A stretch of DNA of 64,000 nucleotides, taken from an uncultured Alphaproteobacteria bacterium (GTDB lineage: Bacteria; Pseudomonadota; Alphaproteobacteria; Rhodobacterales; Rhodobacteraceae). A program made the position numbers and the translations under genes. This document shows positions 1-11,833 of this stretch, piece by piece (positions within the stretch are counted from its first letter, which is position 1; the number at the start of each line of letters is the position of its first letter). The stretch covers positions 16,759-80,758 of the forward strand of contig CAJXHI010000009.1 in assembly GCA_913051655.1 (NCBI GenBank), written 5' to 3'. Below the pieces are notes generated by a model. It searched no databases and was not told the DNA's origin. It saw nothing but the letters and a program-made list of their open reading frames with translations.

Positions 1-339
1 CTTACCGCTGAACTTGTTAAAATTCAGTCCACGCTCAATCATCTGCCCATATTTGCGGAATTTGACATGGATAGACTGAATGTAATGTCGCAGCTTGTGC
101 TTAATCTTTTTGAACAAGAAGACGGAGTTGATTCGCTTTTTGAATTGATAGTGGATCATCTTCCGGATCGACTTTATGAAACTGGCTATGCGCTTTGCTG
201 TGATGTGGCGGCAGCTGATGGGATAATACGGGAACCGGAACTGCGCCTATTGGAAGAGATGCGTCACACGCTTAACATCGACCGCCTGCATGCCGCAGCC
301 ATTGAACGCGGTGCGAGAGCTCGCCATATGACCCTTTGA
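1..339 (+). CDS. TerB-like (tellurite resistance TerB family) protein, C-terminal part
   Basis: The reading frame is open from the first base of the window, so this is the last 112 residues of a longer gene whose start lies outside. The sequence AAADGIIREPELRLLEEM is the acidic helical motif typical of the TerB/DjlA-like helical domain (metal-binding aspartate followed by a run of glutamates). TerB-like proteins are small, all-helical and cytoplasmic; their role is poorly defined, and many members have nothing to do with tellurite. It is followed at once by the oppositely oriented dacB, the two stop codons being adjacent. The family call rests on the motif and helical character only, and no other ter gene is visible. 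Confidence 0.7.
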   Translation, partial: LTAELVKIQSTLNHLPIFAEFDMDRLNVMSQLVLNLFEQEDGVDSLFELIVDHLPDRLYETGYALCCDVAAADGIIREPELRLLEEMRHTLNIDRLHAAAIERGARARHMTL

Positions 340-1833
340 TTATCTTTGGAACTCTTTCTTACTGAGAGTGTTAAGAATCTGATGCTGTAGCCTGCGAGAA
401 CGCAGATTCCATCGTTTTGAGCCCTTAGGGGTGACTTTAAGATTGTTGTTTTGTGCTGCGGTGCGACGGTTAAGATCTTGTGACATTACAGTAAAGGCAA
501 ACGGCGCATTGGCCCCGTCGATGACATAGCCTGCAAGAGAGCTGACAAAATTCAATGTCCCCGTTTTTGCGCGTATGCGCAATTCAGAGGAGGCATTAAT
601 TTTGCCAGAACTATCGCGTGGTTTAATTTTTCGCAAAAGTGATAAAAATTCTGGTTTTTCTCTGAAAAGCTTATGAAGAAATGACGAAAGGTCAGAGGGT
701 GTAATTCTTGATTTGTCGCCAAGTCCAGAATGATCAACAAAATTTGCGGTATCCACCGAAAATTCTTGTTGCGCCCAAAGCTGCATACGACTTGCTGAGC
801 TTGCCAGAGACGTCGCATCTCCGCCGCTCTTTTGTGTTGCTGTAAGGCCAATGCTTTCAGCAGTCAGGTTTATTGAATACCTTAACATATGGGCAAGCAT
901 CTTATCCATCGGAATGCTGTCATAGGATGCTATTGGATAAAGGATCGGTAATTTACTGACCAGGCTTTTGTGTCCGACGTTTATTCCGAAGCTTCCTAAA
1001 AGATTGCTAAAAATATCCGCACAGTAGCGTTCTGGTTTGCGCACGGGCAGCCATACCCCGCCTTTCGAGTTCAGTGATTCATTTGCGACAGTCCAGATTT
1101 CTTTGTCTGCGGTTTCAGTATAACCATAAATCGGCGACTGATCTCTTACTGGAAAAATTTTTATGGTGTTTGTTGTTGGGAAAACCTTACTGCCTCTGGC
1201 ATCCAGCCTTAGCTTTGTGTTTGCCGTTGATTTAGTCCATTCAAAATAAATTCGGTTGAAGTTCAAATTTAATCCTGACACCGAAGGATTGTATCCGGCT
1301 TGAACAGGTTGCAAAGTATCAATTTGTGAAATCCTCGGGAAATTCTGCCCAGTATACAACAGATCGCCTGTAACAGAACGGATGCCTGCAGCTTTGACTT
1401 CCTTTGCGAGAACGAAAAGATGATCGGTATTCAACATCGGATCGCCAGATCCGACTAGATAAAGGTTCCCAATAAGCTGACCGTTTTTAATCGGTCCATC
1501 TGCTAAAATCTGTGTTGAATACCGAAAGCTGGGACCGAGTATTTCAAGCGCATAAAGCGCTGTGAATACTTTCAAAACACTAGCCGGGGCAAAGCTTTGA
1601 TTTTGATTTCGCCCGTAAATTACATTGCCACTTTTGAGATTAATTGCGCTGACACCAACTTCTCCGGTAAGTTCAGCGTGTTTTACATAGCGATCTATTT
1701 CTGAGGGTATGGCGCTGCTTGGCCGACTTCTTGGTCTAAGAGAGACCGATTGTGCATACAGCTCCAGCGGAGCGCAAAAGGCTGTACCGGCTATATAGAT
1801 TACCATCTTGCGCCGCGAAAGATCTTGGCTCAT
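340..1833 (-). CDS. dacB: D-alanyl-D-alanine carboxypeptidase/endopeptidase, PBP4 type
   Basis: A 497-residue periplasmic penicillin-binding protein of the class C low-molecular-weight (peptidase S13) family, which trims or cleaves peptidoglycan cross-links. All three active-site motifs are present: S85-V-L-K88 (SxxK), S320-I-N322 (SxN) and K423-T-G425 (KTG). The N-terminus has an RRK segment followed by a hydrophobic stretch ending near A-Q at about residue 28, consistent with an export signal, possibly of Tat type. Length matches the family (about 480-510). It converges on the TerB-like gene with no gap and lies downstream of nadD on the same strand, with 120 bases between them. Confidence 0.92.
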   Translation of the reverse strand: MSQDLSRRKMVIYIAGTAFCAPLELYAQSVSLRPRSRPSSAIPSEIDRYVKHAELTGEVGVSAINLKSGNVIYGRNQNQSFAPASVLKVFTALYALEILGPSFRYSTQILADGPIKNGQLIGNLYLVGSGDPMLNTDHLFVLAKEVKAAGIRSVTGDLLYTGQNFPRISQIDTLQPVQAGYNPSVSGLNLNFNRIYFEWTKSTANTKLRLDARGSKVFPTTNTIKIFPVRDQSPIYGYTETADKEIWTVANESLNSKGGVWLPVRKPERYCADIFSNLLGSFGINVGHKSLVSKLPILYPIASYDSIPMDKMLAHMLRYSINLTAESIGLTATQKSGGDATSLASSASRMQLWAQQEFSVDTANFVDHSGLGDKSRITPSDLSSFLHKLFREKPEFLSLLRKIKPRDSSGKINASSELRIRAKTGTLNFVSSLAGYVIDGANAPFAFTVMSQDLNRRTAAQNNNLKVTPKGSKRWNLRSRRLQHQILNTLSKKEFQR

Positions 1834-1953
1834 GTCTTGAATAAACCTTTACCACCCCAGAACCCTAAGATTTGTTCTACTGTCAAAAGGTGCCAAGATC
1901 TAGTGACATTCTCGCTTTGCGTTTAATGATGCTACGCTTAAAGAATCCCAGTC

Positions 1954-2523
1954 TTAGGGAGTATGATTGCGCAGTTTAGTTGAGGACATATCGCTCATCG
2001 GTAAGTTGACATAGCACCAACAGGGTGCTGATTTGTGACCAAGCTTGTTGCTTTGTGACATAGGCAATCTGTATGACCTATAGACGCGCGCCGCGCGCGA
2101 GTTAAGAGGAGCCGATTGATCACCAGGTCTTGCCAGTACTCCGATAGGAAAATTTTCTAAAATAAAATGCCAATTTTGCCATTGACTAATCTGTCTCAAA
2201 TTGTCCGCCCCCATAAGCCACACAAACTTATGCTGAGGGTACAGCTTCGTAAGCGCTGCAAGCGTATCCGCGGTAAAGCGGGACCCGATCCTCTGTTCAA
2301 TATTTGAAACCCGGACGCGGGGATGGGTGATAAGCTTAGCAGCATCGTGCATACGCTGATGCATAGGCTCTGGGCTTTGTTCTTTAAGTGGGTTTCTGGG
2401 ACTGACCAACCACCAAATTTCATTCAGTTCAAAGCGTTTTAGTGCGCTCAAAGTGATGCGAACATGCCCTTCATGTGCAGGATTAAACGATCCTCCCAGT
2501 AAACCAACCTTTTTCTTCCGCAT
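1954..2523 (-). CDS. nadD: nicotinate-nucleotide adenylyltransferase
   Basis: Transfers AMP from ATP to nicotinate mononucleotide in NAD synthesis. The nucleotidyltransferase signature GGSFNPAHEGH at residues 10-20 supplies the phosphate-binding loop and HxGH-type histidines, and SSTKLR near the C-terminus is the second conserved motif (ISSTxIR). At 189 residues it is slightly short but within the family range. The start gives the usual N-terminal beta strand directly before the GG motif. It is transcribed away from ettA. In many relatives nadD sits beside rsfS and rlmH; these are not here. Confidence 0.94.
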   Translation of the reverse strand: MRKKKVGLLGGSFNPAHEGHVRITLSALKRFELNEIWWLVSPRNPLKEQSPEPMHQRMHDAAKLITHPRVRVSNIEQRIGSRFTADTLAALTKLYPQHKFVWLMGADNLRQISQWQNWHFILENFPIGVLARPGDQSAPLNSRAARVYRSYRLPMSQSNKLGHKSAPCWCYVNLPMSDMSSTKLRNHTP

Positions 2524-2695
2524 ACTATGGCTCTTGTAAAACTTATTGTTTCCTAACCTAAAGTGCCACTTGAAATAAAGAGTTACAATGCATTGATCAT
2601 CATTTTGCGGGTAGGAATATTTTCTTCGTACCCGTTGCTACTGCGCATCCATTTGGGTATCAAAGCGCTAATCATGATAAGATCAGAGGGTCCCG

Positions 2696-4351
2696 ATGGC
2701 TGCCTATCAGTACGTATACCACATGGATGGAGTTTCAAAATCCTACCCTGGCGGTAAAAAGTGTTTTGAAAACATTAGACTGTCTTTTCTTCCTGGGGTG
2801 AAAATTGGTGTGGTTGGGGTCAATGGTGCCGGTAAATCTACGCTCATGAAAATTATGGCCGGGCTGGATACCGATTTTACGGGGGAAGCTTGGGCTGCTG
2901 AAGGGGCTAAAGTTGGATACTTGCCGCAAGAACCTCATCTCGATGACGCCCTCACAGTACGCGAAAACGTGATGATTGGTGTTGCCAGCAAAAAAGCCGT
3001 TCTCGACCGTTACAATGAATTGGCGATGAACTATTCCGATGAAACTGCAGATGAAATGGCAGAGCTTCAGGATAAGATTGATGCCGGAAACCTTTGGGAC
3101 CTCGACAGCCAAATTGATGTTTCTATGGAAGCACTCCGCTGCCCAGAAGATGATGCCGACGTAACAACACTCTCCGGAGGGGAACGACGTCGAGTGGCGC
3201 TTTGTAAGCTTTTGCTTGAAGCACCTGATATGCTCTTGCTGGATGAGCCAACTAACCATCTGGATGCGGAAACCATCGCTTGGTTGCAGCAGCATCTGAT
3301 TGATTACAAGGGAACAATATTGATCGTAACACACGATCGTTACTTTCTTGATGACATTACGGGTTGGATACTTGAGCTCGATCGTGGACGTGGAATTCCA
3401 TATGAGGGCAATTATTCCAGCTGGCTTGAACAGAAAGCCAAACGCATTGAACACGAAGCGCGCGAAGACAAATCTAAACAAAAAACGCTTGAGCGTGAAT
3501 TGGAATGGATGCGTCAGGGACAAAAGGCCCGTCAGGCCAAGCAAAAAGCGCGAATCAATGCATATAATGAATTGGCGGGCCAATCAGAGCTTGAAAAAAT
3601 CACTCATGCGCAAATTGTTATTCCCAATGGTCATCGTCTTGGAGGCAAGGTTATTGAAATTGATTCTTTACAAAAGGCGATGGGTGACAAATTATTGATC
3701 GAAAATCTTAGCTTTTCTTTGCCGCCCGGCGGGATTGTCGGTGTGATTGGACCAAACGGCGCTGGTAAATCCACCCTTTTTAAAATGCTGACAGGGCAGG
3801 AGAATCCTGACGAAGGATCCATTTCATTTGGGGACACGGTGCATCTTTCATATGTAGATCAGTCTCGTGACGACTTAAACGCGGGAGATACCGTTTGGGA
3901 AGCTATTTCTGGTGGTGCAGAGGTCATTGAACTGGGAGATGCGCGAGTAAATTCCCGTGCTTACTGTTCGTCCTTCAATTTCAAAGGGGGCGATCAGCAA
4001 AAGAAAGTTGATCTGCTCTCTGGCGGGGAACGCAACCGTGTGCATATGGCACGTCTTCTCAAAGAGGGTGGAAATGTTCTTTTGCTTGACGAACCGACAA
4101 ACGATCTGGACGTTGAAACTTTGCGTGCTCTTGAGGATGCTTTGGTTGACTTTGCTGGCTGTGCTGTTGTGATTTCACATGATCGCTTCTTTCTTGATCG
4201 GATATCTACCCATATCCTTGCCTTTGAAGGTGAGGCTCATGTAGAATGGTTTGAAGGTAACTTTGAGGATTACGAAGAAGACAAAAAACGCCGCTTGGGT
4301 GCCAACGCTTTGGAGCCCAAGCGGATCAAACATAAGAAGTTTTCGAGATAA
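2696..4351 (+). CDS. ettA: energy-dependent translational throttle protein EttA (ABC-F ATPase)
   Basis: A 551-residue ABC-F protein with two soluble ATPase domains and no membrane segment. Family members bind the ribosomal E site and gate the first elongation steps according to ATP/ADP level. The first Walker A is GVNGAGKST at residues 41-49 and the second GPNGAGKST near residue 352; signature LSGGE motifs fall near residues 160 and 440. The basic inter-domain linker, rich in R, Q and K at about residues 260-300, is characteristic of EttA. The start is chosen at the ATG preceded by GAGGG, eight bases upstream. Confidence 0.95.
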   Translation: MAAYQYVYHMDGVSKSYPGGKKCFENIRLSFLPGVKIGVVGVNGAGKSTLMKIMAGLDTDFTGEAWAAEGAKVGYLPQEPHLDDALTVRENVMIGVASKKAVLDRYNELAMNYSDETADEMAELQDKIDAGNLWDLDSQIDVSMEALRCPEDDADVTTLSGGERRRVALCKLLLEAPDMLLLDEPTNHLDAETIAWLQQHLIDYKGTILIVTHDRYFLDDITGWILELDRGRGIPYEGNYSSWLEQKAKRIEHEAREDKSKQKTLERELEWMRQGQKARQAKQKARINAYNELAGQSELEKITHAQIVIPNGHRLGGKVIEIDSLQKAMGDKLLIENLSFSLPPGGIVGVIGPNGAGKSTLFKMLTGQENPDEGSISFGDTVHLSYVDQSRDDLNAGDTVWEAISGGAEVIELGDARVNSRAYCSSFNFKGGDQQKKVDLLSGGERNRVHMARLLKEGGNVLLLDEPTNDLDVETLRALEDALVDFAGCAVVISHDRFFLDRISTHILAFEGEAHVEWFEGNFEDYEEDKKRRLGANALEPKRIKHKKFSR

Positions 4352-4486
4352 TCGACAAGATTTGAAAAACTCATCTCATTGCATTATCGCAGTACGAAAA
4401 CGGAAAGTAAATTTTCGAACTGCCAAGGAAAATGCTCAGTACCATCATTTGGGTTCCGGCTTCTAAGGCTGAAAAAGTCGATTTAT

Positions 4487-6904
<2,418 letters not shown>

Positions 6905-6984
6905 CTAGGCCCTCCTTATTTGTTTAGGCAAGTTATAGTCTTTTTAGCGATCAATGTCACGTATCTGACGCAAAATTTATTGTT

Positions 6985-7606
6985 TTATGTGAATGAAATA
7001 TGGATGTCCAAAACAATCAGTAAAAGTCTGGAAATTATATTTATTTTGCGCACTGATGTTGCAGATTGAAGGAGTCCGCGCGCCCGTTCGAGCATAATGA
7101 TAAGTGCGATATTTTCGTCCATTGGGGTAACAGCGGAAACTATCAAATTCACTTCAATATTAATCAATCTAAAACTGCTAAGGTTGAGAAAACCAGACAA
7201 TATCCCAATGAAAAATTAAGCTGGCTGTCGGATTGCTTAAAATAACGGTCATGCCGGCCAAAAAACTGAGGAATATATTTGGAGCAGAAAACACCCTGTT
7301 TCTCGCTAAGCGGAGTATCGGCATGCCGCAGAAAATCAATATCCATAATAAGAAATATCTGTGCAGTTAGGCATTTTAAGTAGATTAAATACCCTCCAGA
7401 TCCCCCGGCGATCCGGTTCAGCCCTGAAATTGCCGTCAGTTTTCAAAGTACGTCCGCCATTGCGACGCCAAAGGCCAGCGTCCAATCGCCGTGGACACCG
7501 CTTGTCATGCTATGGCAACAAATGCGGTCCATACAGACTCCGTCGTTATTAATAATATGAAGATACCCAAAGCATAAAATACCAAATCTATAAGCGAGGC
7601 ATTCAT
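6985..7606 (-). pseudogene. decayed LysE/RhtB-family amino-acid exporter gene
   Basis: The gap between gyrB and recF holds a full-length but broken gene. Reading the minus strand from an ATG at 7606 gives a hydrophobic N-terminus (MNASLIDLVFYALGIFILL, then VWTAFVAIA) that stops near 7505. Other frames then continue in the right order: GGSGGYLIYLK and IDFLRHADTPLSEKQGVF around 7270-7400, LAGMTVILSNPTASLIF around 7190-7260 (the conserved NPKAxLF region), and ERARGLLQSATSVRKINIIS ending at 6985. Together these match the whole LysE/RhtB translocator family, whose usual length of about 205 residues equals 622 bases. At least two in-frame stops and several frame changes rule out a functional product. 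An exporter gene at this site is, as I recall, common in Rhodobacterales. Confidence 0.8.
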
Positions 7607-7647
7607 GAAACGGTCCTATTAAAAGCGGCGAATGAAAAACGTGTTTT

Positions 7648-8748
7648 CTAATCTGTTAAGGAACTCTGAGAGATATTATCCATCGAATCGACCTGAATAT
7701 ATTGTGCTCTATTACCGAATTCTTCAAACAAATACCTCTCGGTGCCGGTCAGCCACGCTTGTAGTCCAAGGGTACATATCTCTTCGTAAAGTGCGGCGCG
7801 CCGGTCTCTGTCTAGATGAGCTGAAATTTCGTCTAAAAGAAGAAGAGGAGCTTTTCTATGATCGCGCGCAAGTGCACGTGCATTGGCAAGAACAATTGAA
7901 ATCAACAATGCTTTTTGTTCACCTGTTGAACATTGCGACGCGGGAACACCTTTCGCTGGATAAGCTCCATAGACGTCCGTTTTGTGGGGTCCCACCATTG
8001 TGCGCCCTGTTGCAAGGTCACGGAAGCGGCTTTCCTCAAAAGCGTCATACAGATCCTCTACTGTTTCCGGCAAAGAACCTTCGTTTTGCTGTAATTTCAG
8101 CTCAGCGACAGGGAATTCTGTTGTCGTGTCCTGCTGTGATGAGAGAATAAATTTTAATGCTTGTTTGCGCGCGGTATTGATTGCGGCACCCGCCTCTGCC
8201 ATCTGACGTTCAAGCGCCTTGTACCAATGGGGATCTCGCACTTGGTCTTTGAGTAGCTTATTGCGTTGTCGCATTGATTTTTCATAGCGTAATGTATTTT
8301 CCGCATGTGTTGGAAAAAAGCTTAAGGAAATACGATCGAGAAAGCGGCGACGCCCCTCTGCACCTTCGATCCACAAACGATCCATGGAGGGTACCAGCCA
8401 TAGAACGCGTGAGTGTTGGGCAAGTGCAAATTGGGTGGCATTTTTACCGTCAATCATTACATCCCGCGCTGCGCCATTCATGTAAGAAAATACTATTTCC
8501 ATTACCCTTTCATCAGCCATGGCATGGCCAGTTATTTTCCACCCGACACAATCAGGTTTCCGCATCATAGATTCCGCGCTCGCTCCACGAATGCCGCGAC
8601 CCGGCGAAAATAGGGATACTGCCTCTAGAATGTTTGTCTTGCCAGATCCGTTTGGCCCCGAAATAGCCACAGGCCGTTTATCCAGATCAAACTTCGCCTT
8701 TTTATGCGAACGAAAATGGGACATGGTCAGGGAGGTAAGAAATGTCAT
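7648..8748 (-). CDS. recF: DNA replication and repair protein RecF
   Basis: A 366-residue SMC-like ATPase that loads RecA at single-strand gaps with RecO and RecR. Walker A GPNGSGKT is at residues 31-38, and LLLDEISAHLD in the C-terminal third is the Walker B/D-loop. The ABC-type signature appears as CSTGEQKALL. Length is typical (about 360-370). GGAGG lies about ten bases upstream of the ATG. It lies 66 bases downstream of dnaN on the same strand, as in most bacteria with this cluster. Confidence 0.96.
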   Translation of the reverse strand: MTFLTSLTMSHFRSHKKAKFDLDKRPVAISGPNGSGKTNILEAVSLFSPGRGIRGASAESMMRKPDCVGWKITGHAMADERVMEIVFSYMNGAARDVMIDGKNATQFALAQHSRVLWLVPSMDRLWIEGAEGRRRFLDRISLSFFPTHAENTLRYEKSMRQRNKLLKDQVRDPHWYKALERQMAEAGAAINTARKQALKFILSSQQDTTTEFPVAELKLQQNEGSLPETVEDLYDAFEESRFRDLATGRTMVGPHKTDVYGAYPAKGVPASQCSTGEQKALLISIVLANARALARDHRKAPLLLLDEISAHLDRDRRAALYEEICTLGLQAWLTGTERYLFEEFGNRAQYIQVDSMDNISQSSLTD

Positions 8749-8814
8749 AATCCCAATCCTCCGCCAATTTACCGGAAAGTAAATATGAAATGGGAGCCTG
8801 TTCCAGAAGTCTAA

Positions 8815-9933
8815 TCAAACCCGCATTGGCATTACAACATAAATTGCGCTTTCATCATTGCCTTCGCGCATCAGAGTGGGATCGCCGGAAGAGTTAAACA
8901 AGAAAACAGCGTTTTCCCGGTCTACTTGGCTAGCGATTTCAAGCAAATATTTTGCATTGAATCCGATTTCGAGCTTGTCATCGCCATATGCGACCGCTAG
9001 CTCTTCCTCTGCAGTTCCGCTGTCAGGCGAATTCACGGACAGAATCAATCGATCCTCCTCTAGGGACAGTTTTACAGCGCGGGAGCGTTCTGAGGAAACC
9101 GTAGATACACGATCTACGGCTTTTGCAAATTCGCTTGCATCCACTTCCAATTTACGGGTGTTTCCTTGTGGGATCACGCGTGCATAATCAGGGAAGGTGC
9201 CGTCAATAACTTTTGAGGTCAGTGTGATTTCTGGTGTGGCAAAACGAATTTTCGTTTCTGAGACAGAGACGGCGATCTTCATATCATCTTCGTCTAAAAG
9301 TTTGCGCAATTCTCCGACTGTTTTCCGTGGTACAATCACGCCTGGAAGGTCTCTGGCGCCTTCTGGAAGATCTGCATCTACACGGGCAAGCCTGTGACCA
9401 TCTGTGGCTACGCATCGAATAACTTGAGTGCCATCTGAGTCCGCGATGTGCATATAGACACCATTCAAATAATACCGGGTTTCTTCCGTAGAAATTGCGA
9501 ATTTTGATTTATCGAACAAACGTCGGAGCAAAGACGCCGGAGCTGAAAAATTAGCTGCATATTCAGATGATGCCATCACTGGAAAATCTTCCTTAGGTAA
9601 GGTCGCCAAAGAGAACACGGAGCGGCCGGCTTCGACAGTCAGCCGCCCTTTGGAAGCATCATCGCTAAGTGTCACAAGGGCGCCGTCAGGTAATTTACGC
9701 ACAATATCGTGGAGGGTCACTGCAGAAACTGTTGTTGCGCCCGCGCGTTCCACATGCGCCACAGCTTTATCCAAAACCTCAATATCCAAATCCGTTGCCC
9801 TAAATTGAACATATTCGTCGTTAGCCTCGATCAGAACATTGGCGAGAATGGGAATAGTGTTGCGCCGCTCGACAACGGATTGCGCCTGAGAGACGCCCTT
9901 AAGCAATATACTGCGTTCAATACTCAATTTCAT
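8815..9933 (-). CDS. dnaN: DNA polymerase III subunit beta (sliding clamp)
   Basis: The 372-residue ring clamp that tethers DNA polymerase III to DNA. The start is placed at the ATG at 9933, not at an upstream in-frame codon at 9957, because MKLSIERSILLKGVSQAQS is the expected N-terminus and TAGGAGCG precedes it at good spacing. The internal QSVVERRNTIPILANVLIEA segment and the C-terminal VMPMRV ending are family hallmarks. Three clamp domains fit the length. It lies between dnaA and recF. Confidence 0.97.
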   Translation of the reverse strand: MKLSIERSILLKGVSQAQSVVERRNTIPILANVLIEANDEYVQFRATDLDIEVLDKAVAHVERAGATTVSAVTLHDIVRKLPDGALVTLSDDASKGRLTVEAGRSVFSLATLPKEDFPVMASSEYAANFSAPASLLRRLFDKSKFAISTEETRYYLNGVYMHIADSDGTQVIRCVATDGHRLARVDADLPEGARDLPGVIVPRKTVGELRKLLDEDDMKIAVSVSETKIRFATPEITLTSKVIDGTFPDYARVIPQGNTRKLEVDASEFAKAVDRVSTVSSERSRAVKLSLEEDRLILSVNSPDSGTAEEELAVAYGDDKLEIGFNAKYLLEIASQVDRENAVFLFNSSGDPTLMREGNDESAIYVVMPMRV

Positions 9934-10077
9934 AACCAACGCTCCTAAATACGCCAAACTCTCCGCGTCGTGTGAACCCAGAGCAGTTTCGGATGTAAGT
10001 CTTTTTCTATGCTAATGGAAACCGCGTCAAGGGCAAGAGTATCAAGAGCAATAGAGCATTAGTTGATTTATGAATAA

Positions 10078-11451
10078 TCAGGATTGCAAAGACCTACGCA
10101 GCATCTCAACATCCTCTGCGACTTGGCCATCGGTGACCTGCAAGTCCTCAATCCGTTTTACGCCGTGCATGACGGTTGTGTGGTCTCGCCCGCCAAAACG
10201 ACGCCCTATTTCGGGTAGGCTACGGTTTGTCAGGATTTTAGAAAGATACATCGCTACTTGACGTGGTCTTGCGTAAGTGCGAACCCGTCTCGGGCCGATC
10301 ATGTCTGAAAGCCGGATATGATAATGTTCAGCGACTTTACGCTGAATTTCTTCCACGGTGACTTTGCGCTCTGAGCTACGCAAGATGTCGGCGAGACAAT
10401 CTTGTGCCAATTCCAGTGTAATTGGTCGTGTCACAAGCGACGCAAACGCGAAAAGACGAGTCAAAGCACCCTCCAGTACACGCACATTTGTCGTGATCCT
10501 CAAAGCAAGAAATTCCAGAACGTTTTGGTCTATTTCAATTTCGGGATAATGGTGGCGTTGTTGCTCTACTTTTGACTGTAAAATGCCAAGCCTTAACTCA
10601 TATGTCGTGGGATGGAGATCGACTACCAACCCACATTGTAGACGGCTTTTGATGCGGTCTTCTAAGTCCTTTATTTCACCGGGCGCTTGATCAGCTGAAA
10701 TTATAATCTGTTTATTTTGATCGACCAGCGCGTTGAAGGTATGAAAAAATTCTTCTTGAGTGCTGTCTTTGCCTGCAATGAATTGCACATCATCAACCAT
10801 CAGAACATCAAATGAGCGAAACAGCTGTTTAAAGTCCATCATTTTACGATCACGCAAAGCCTGCACAAATCTATACATGAATTGCTCTGCAGAAAGATAA
10901 ATGACGCTTAAATCTTTGCGTTTTTTTTGAAGCTCCCACACAATCGCGTGCATCAAATGGGTTTTGCCAAGTCCCACGCCGCCATAAAGAAACAAAGGGT
11001 TAAACGTAACAGGACCGGCTTCGGCAACTCTCTTCGCAGCGGCATGTGCTAATTCGTTTGGTTTTCCAACGACAAAGTTTTCGAATGTAAATCTTTCATC
11101 CAGTGGTGCGCTAGGAACCTCAAGCACGCTTCCATTTTGTGCGGTCGTTACGTTCGAGAAGTTAGAAGATTTGCTTCTAGTTTCCACAGTACCCTTGCCC
11201 AACTGTGATTTTGCGATTGCTTGGAAGGCAATGCGTTGGATTTCTGTGTTACGCTTGCTAAGGTGATAAAGCAGCAAATCGCCATAGTTTTGCGATACGT
11301 AATTCCCCATAAAGTTATTTGGAACTACAATGAACGCAACGCCATCTTCTATTTTTGAAAATTGTAAAGGCGCGATCCAATTAGAAAAATGATTTTCGCC
11401 TACTGTTTCTCTCAATTCGTCCTGAAGTTCACTCCAGATTTTCGTATCCAT
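10078..11451 (-). CDS. dnaA: chromosomal replication initiator protein DnaA
   Basis: A 457-residue AAA+ initiator that binds DnaA boxes and melts the origin. Domain I is at the N-terminus (WSELQDELRETVGENHFSNW). The Walker A GGVGLGKT is at residues 157-164 and Walker B MVDDVQFI near residue 220. The C-terminal helix-turn-helix carries the DnaA signature GGRDHTTVMHGVKRIE near residue 425. TAGGA six bases upstream supports the ATG. The 382-base region upstream contains a perfect dyad (see separate entry) but no obvious DnaA-box cluster. Confidence 0.98.
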   Translation of the reverse strand: MDTKIWSELQDELRETVGENHFSNWIAPLQFSKIEDGVAFIVVPNNFMGNYVSQNYGDLLLYHLSKRNTEIQRIAFQAIAKSQLGKGTVETRSKSSNFSNVTTAQNGSVLEVPSAPLDERFTFENFVVGKPNELAHAAAKRVAEAGPVTFNPLFLYGGVGLGKTHLMHAIVWELQKKRKDLSVIYLSAEQFMYRFVQALRDRKMMDFKQLFRSFDVLMVDDVQFIAGKDSTQEEFFHTFNALVDQNKQIIISADQAPGEIKDLEDRIKSRLQCGLVVDLHPTTYELRLGILQSKVEQQRHHYPEIEIDQNVLEFLALRITTNVRVLEGALTRLFAFASLVTRPITLELAQDCLADILRSSERKVTVEEIQRKVAEHYHIRLSDMIGPRRVRTYARPRQVAMYLSKILTNRSLPEIGRRFGGRDHTTVMHGVKRIEDLQVTDGQVAEDVEMLRRSLQS

Positions 11452-11542
11452 ATTTTCCTAATCCCAGTAGCAACCCTTAACGGAAACCATCGGCCACAGC
11501 CCACGTACCGCAACATTTCATTGACAGGAAAAAGCTCCAATC

Positions 11543-11561
11543 GGATCAAAGCCTTTGATCC
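11543..11561. promoter_or_regulatory. perfect 19-bp dyad upstream of dnaA, possible operator
   Basis: GGATCAAAG-C-CTTTGATCC, nine-base arms around a single C, begins 92 bases upstream of the dnaA start codon. The right arm plus the next bases gives TGATCCACA, one mismatch from a DnaA box, so DnaA autoregulation is one possibility. Another is an unrelated dimeric regulator. The dyad itself is directly visible; its role is inferred. Confidence 0.4.
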
Positions 11562-11784
11562 ACATATCTACTTTTACCCACCTAAAAGCTCGATAAGAAC
11601 ATCATTAAAGCGAGACATAATATGCCCGAGCTTAATAAATGCGATCTCTTAAAATTACGTTCCCCCCCAAGATACGATGCGACTCACCATACCGTTTTAG
11701 CAAGTCTTTTGAACGGCGGGCAATAGAACTTACTTCTTGACATCAAATTTTATTGAAAAGAATCTCATGCTGACAATAGACATT

Positions 11785-11813
11785 AAAAAAGGGCGTCCAG
11801 TGCGCCCTAAAAA
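11785..11813 (-). terminator. rho-independent terminator of rpsT
   Basis: Read on the minus strand: GGGCG, loop CACTGGA, CGCCC, then a run of six T. It lies about 20 bases after the rpsT stop codon. The stem is also flanked by A/T runs on the other side (extending the pairing), so it is a standard intrinsic terminator. Confidence 0.85.
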
Positions 11814-11833
11814 ACTCAAATCTTTTGTATGAC

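Larger units (their letters stand above)
11452..11833. other. dnaA-rpsT intergenic region (382 bp), dnaA leader
   Basis: AT-rich non-coding stretch between dnaA and rpsT, both on the minus strand. It carries the rpsT terminator at its right end and a perfect 9+1+9 inverted repeat at 11543-11561. I find one near-match to a DnaA box (TGATCCACA, one mismatch to TTATCCACA) inside that dyad but no cluster of boxes, so I cannot call it oriC. A dnaA promoter must lie here, but no clear -35/-10 pair stands out. Confidence 0.6.

Noticed and set aside
1..339. Tellurite resistance operon
   Set aside because: Only a TerB-like domain is seen at the window edge; no other ter genes are present and TerB-like domains occur widely outside tellurite resistance.
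2735..3583. An open frame of 282 codons on the strand opposite ettA
   Set aside because: It is a mirror of a strongly coding ABC-F gene, has no ribosome-binding site or known motif, and its composition is explained by codon bias of ettA.
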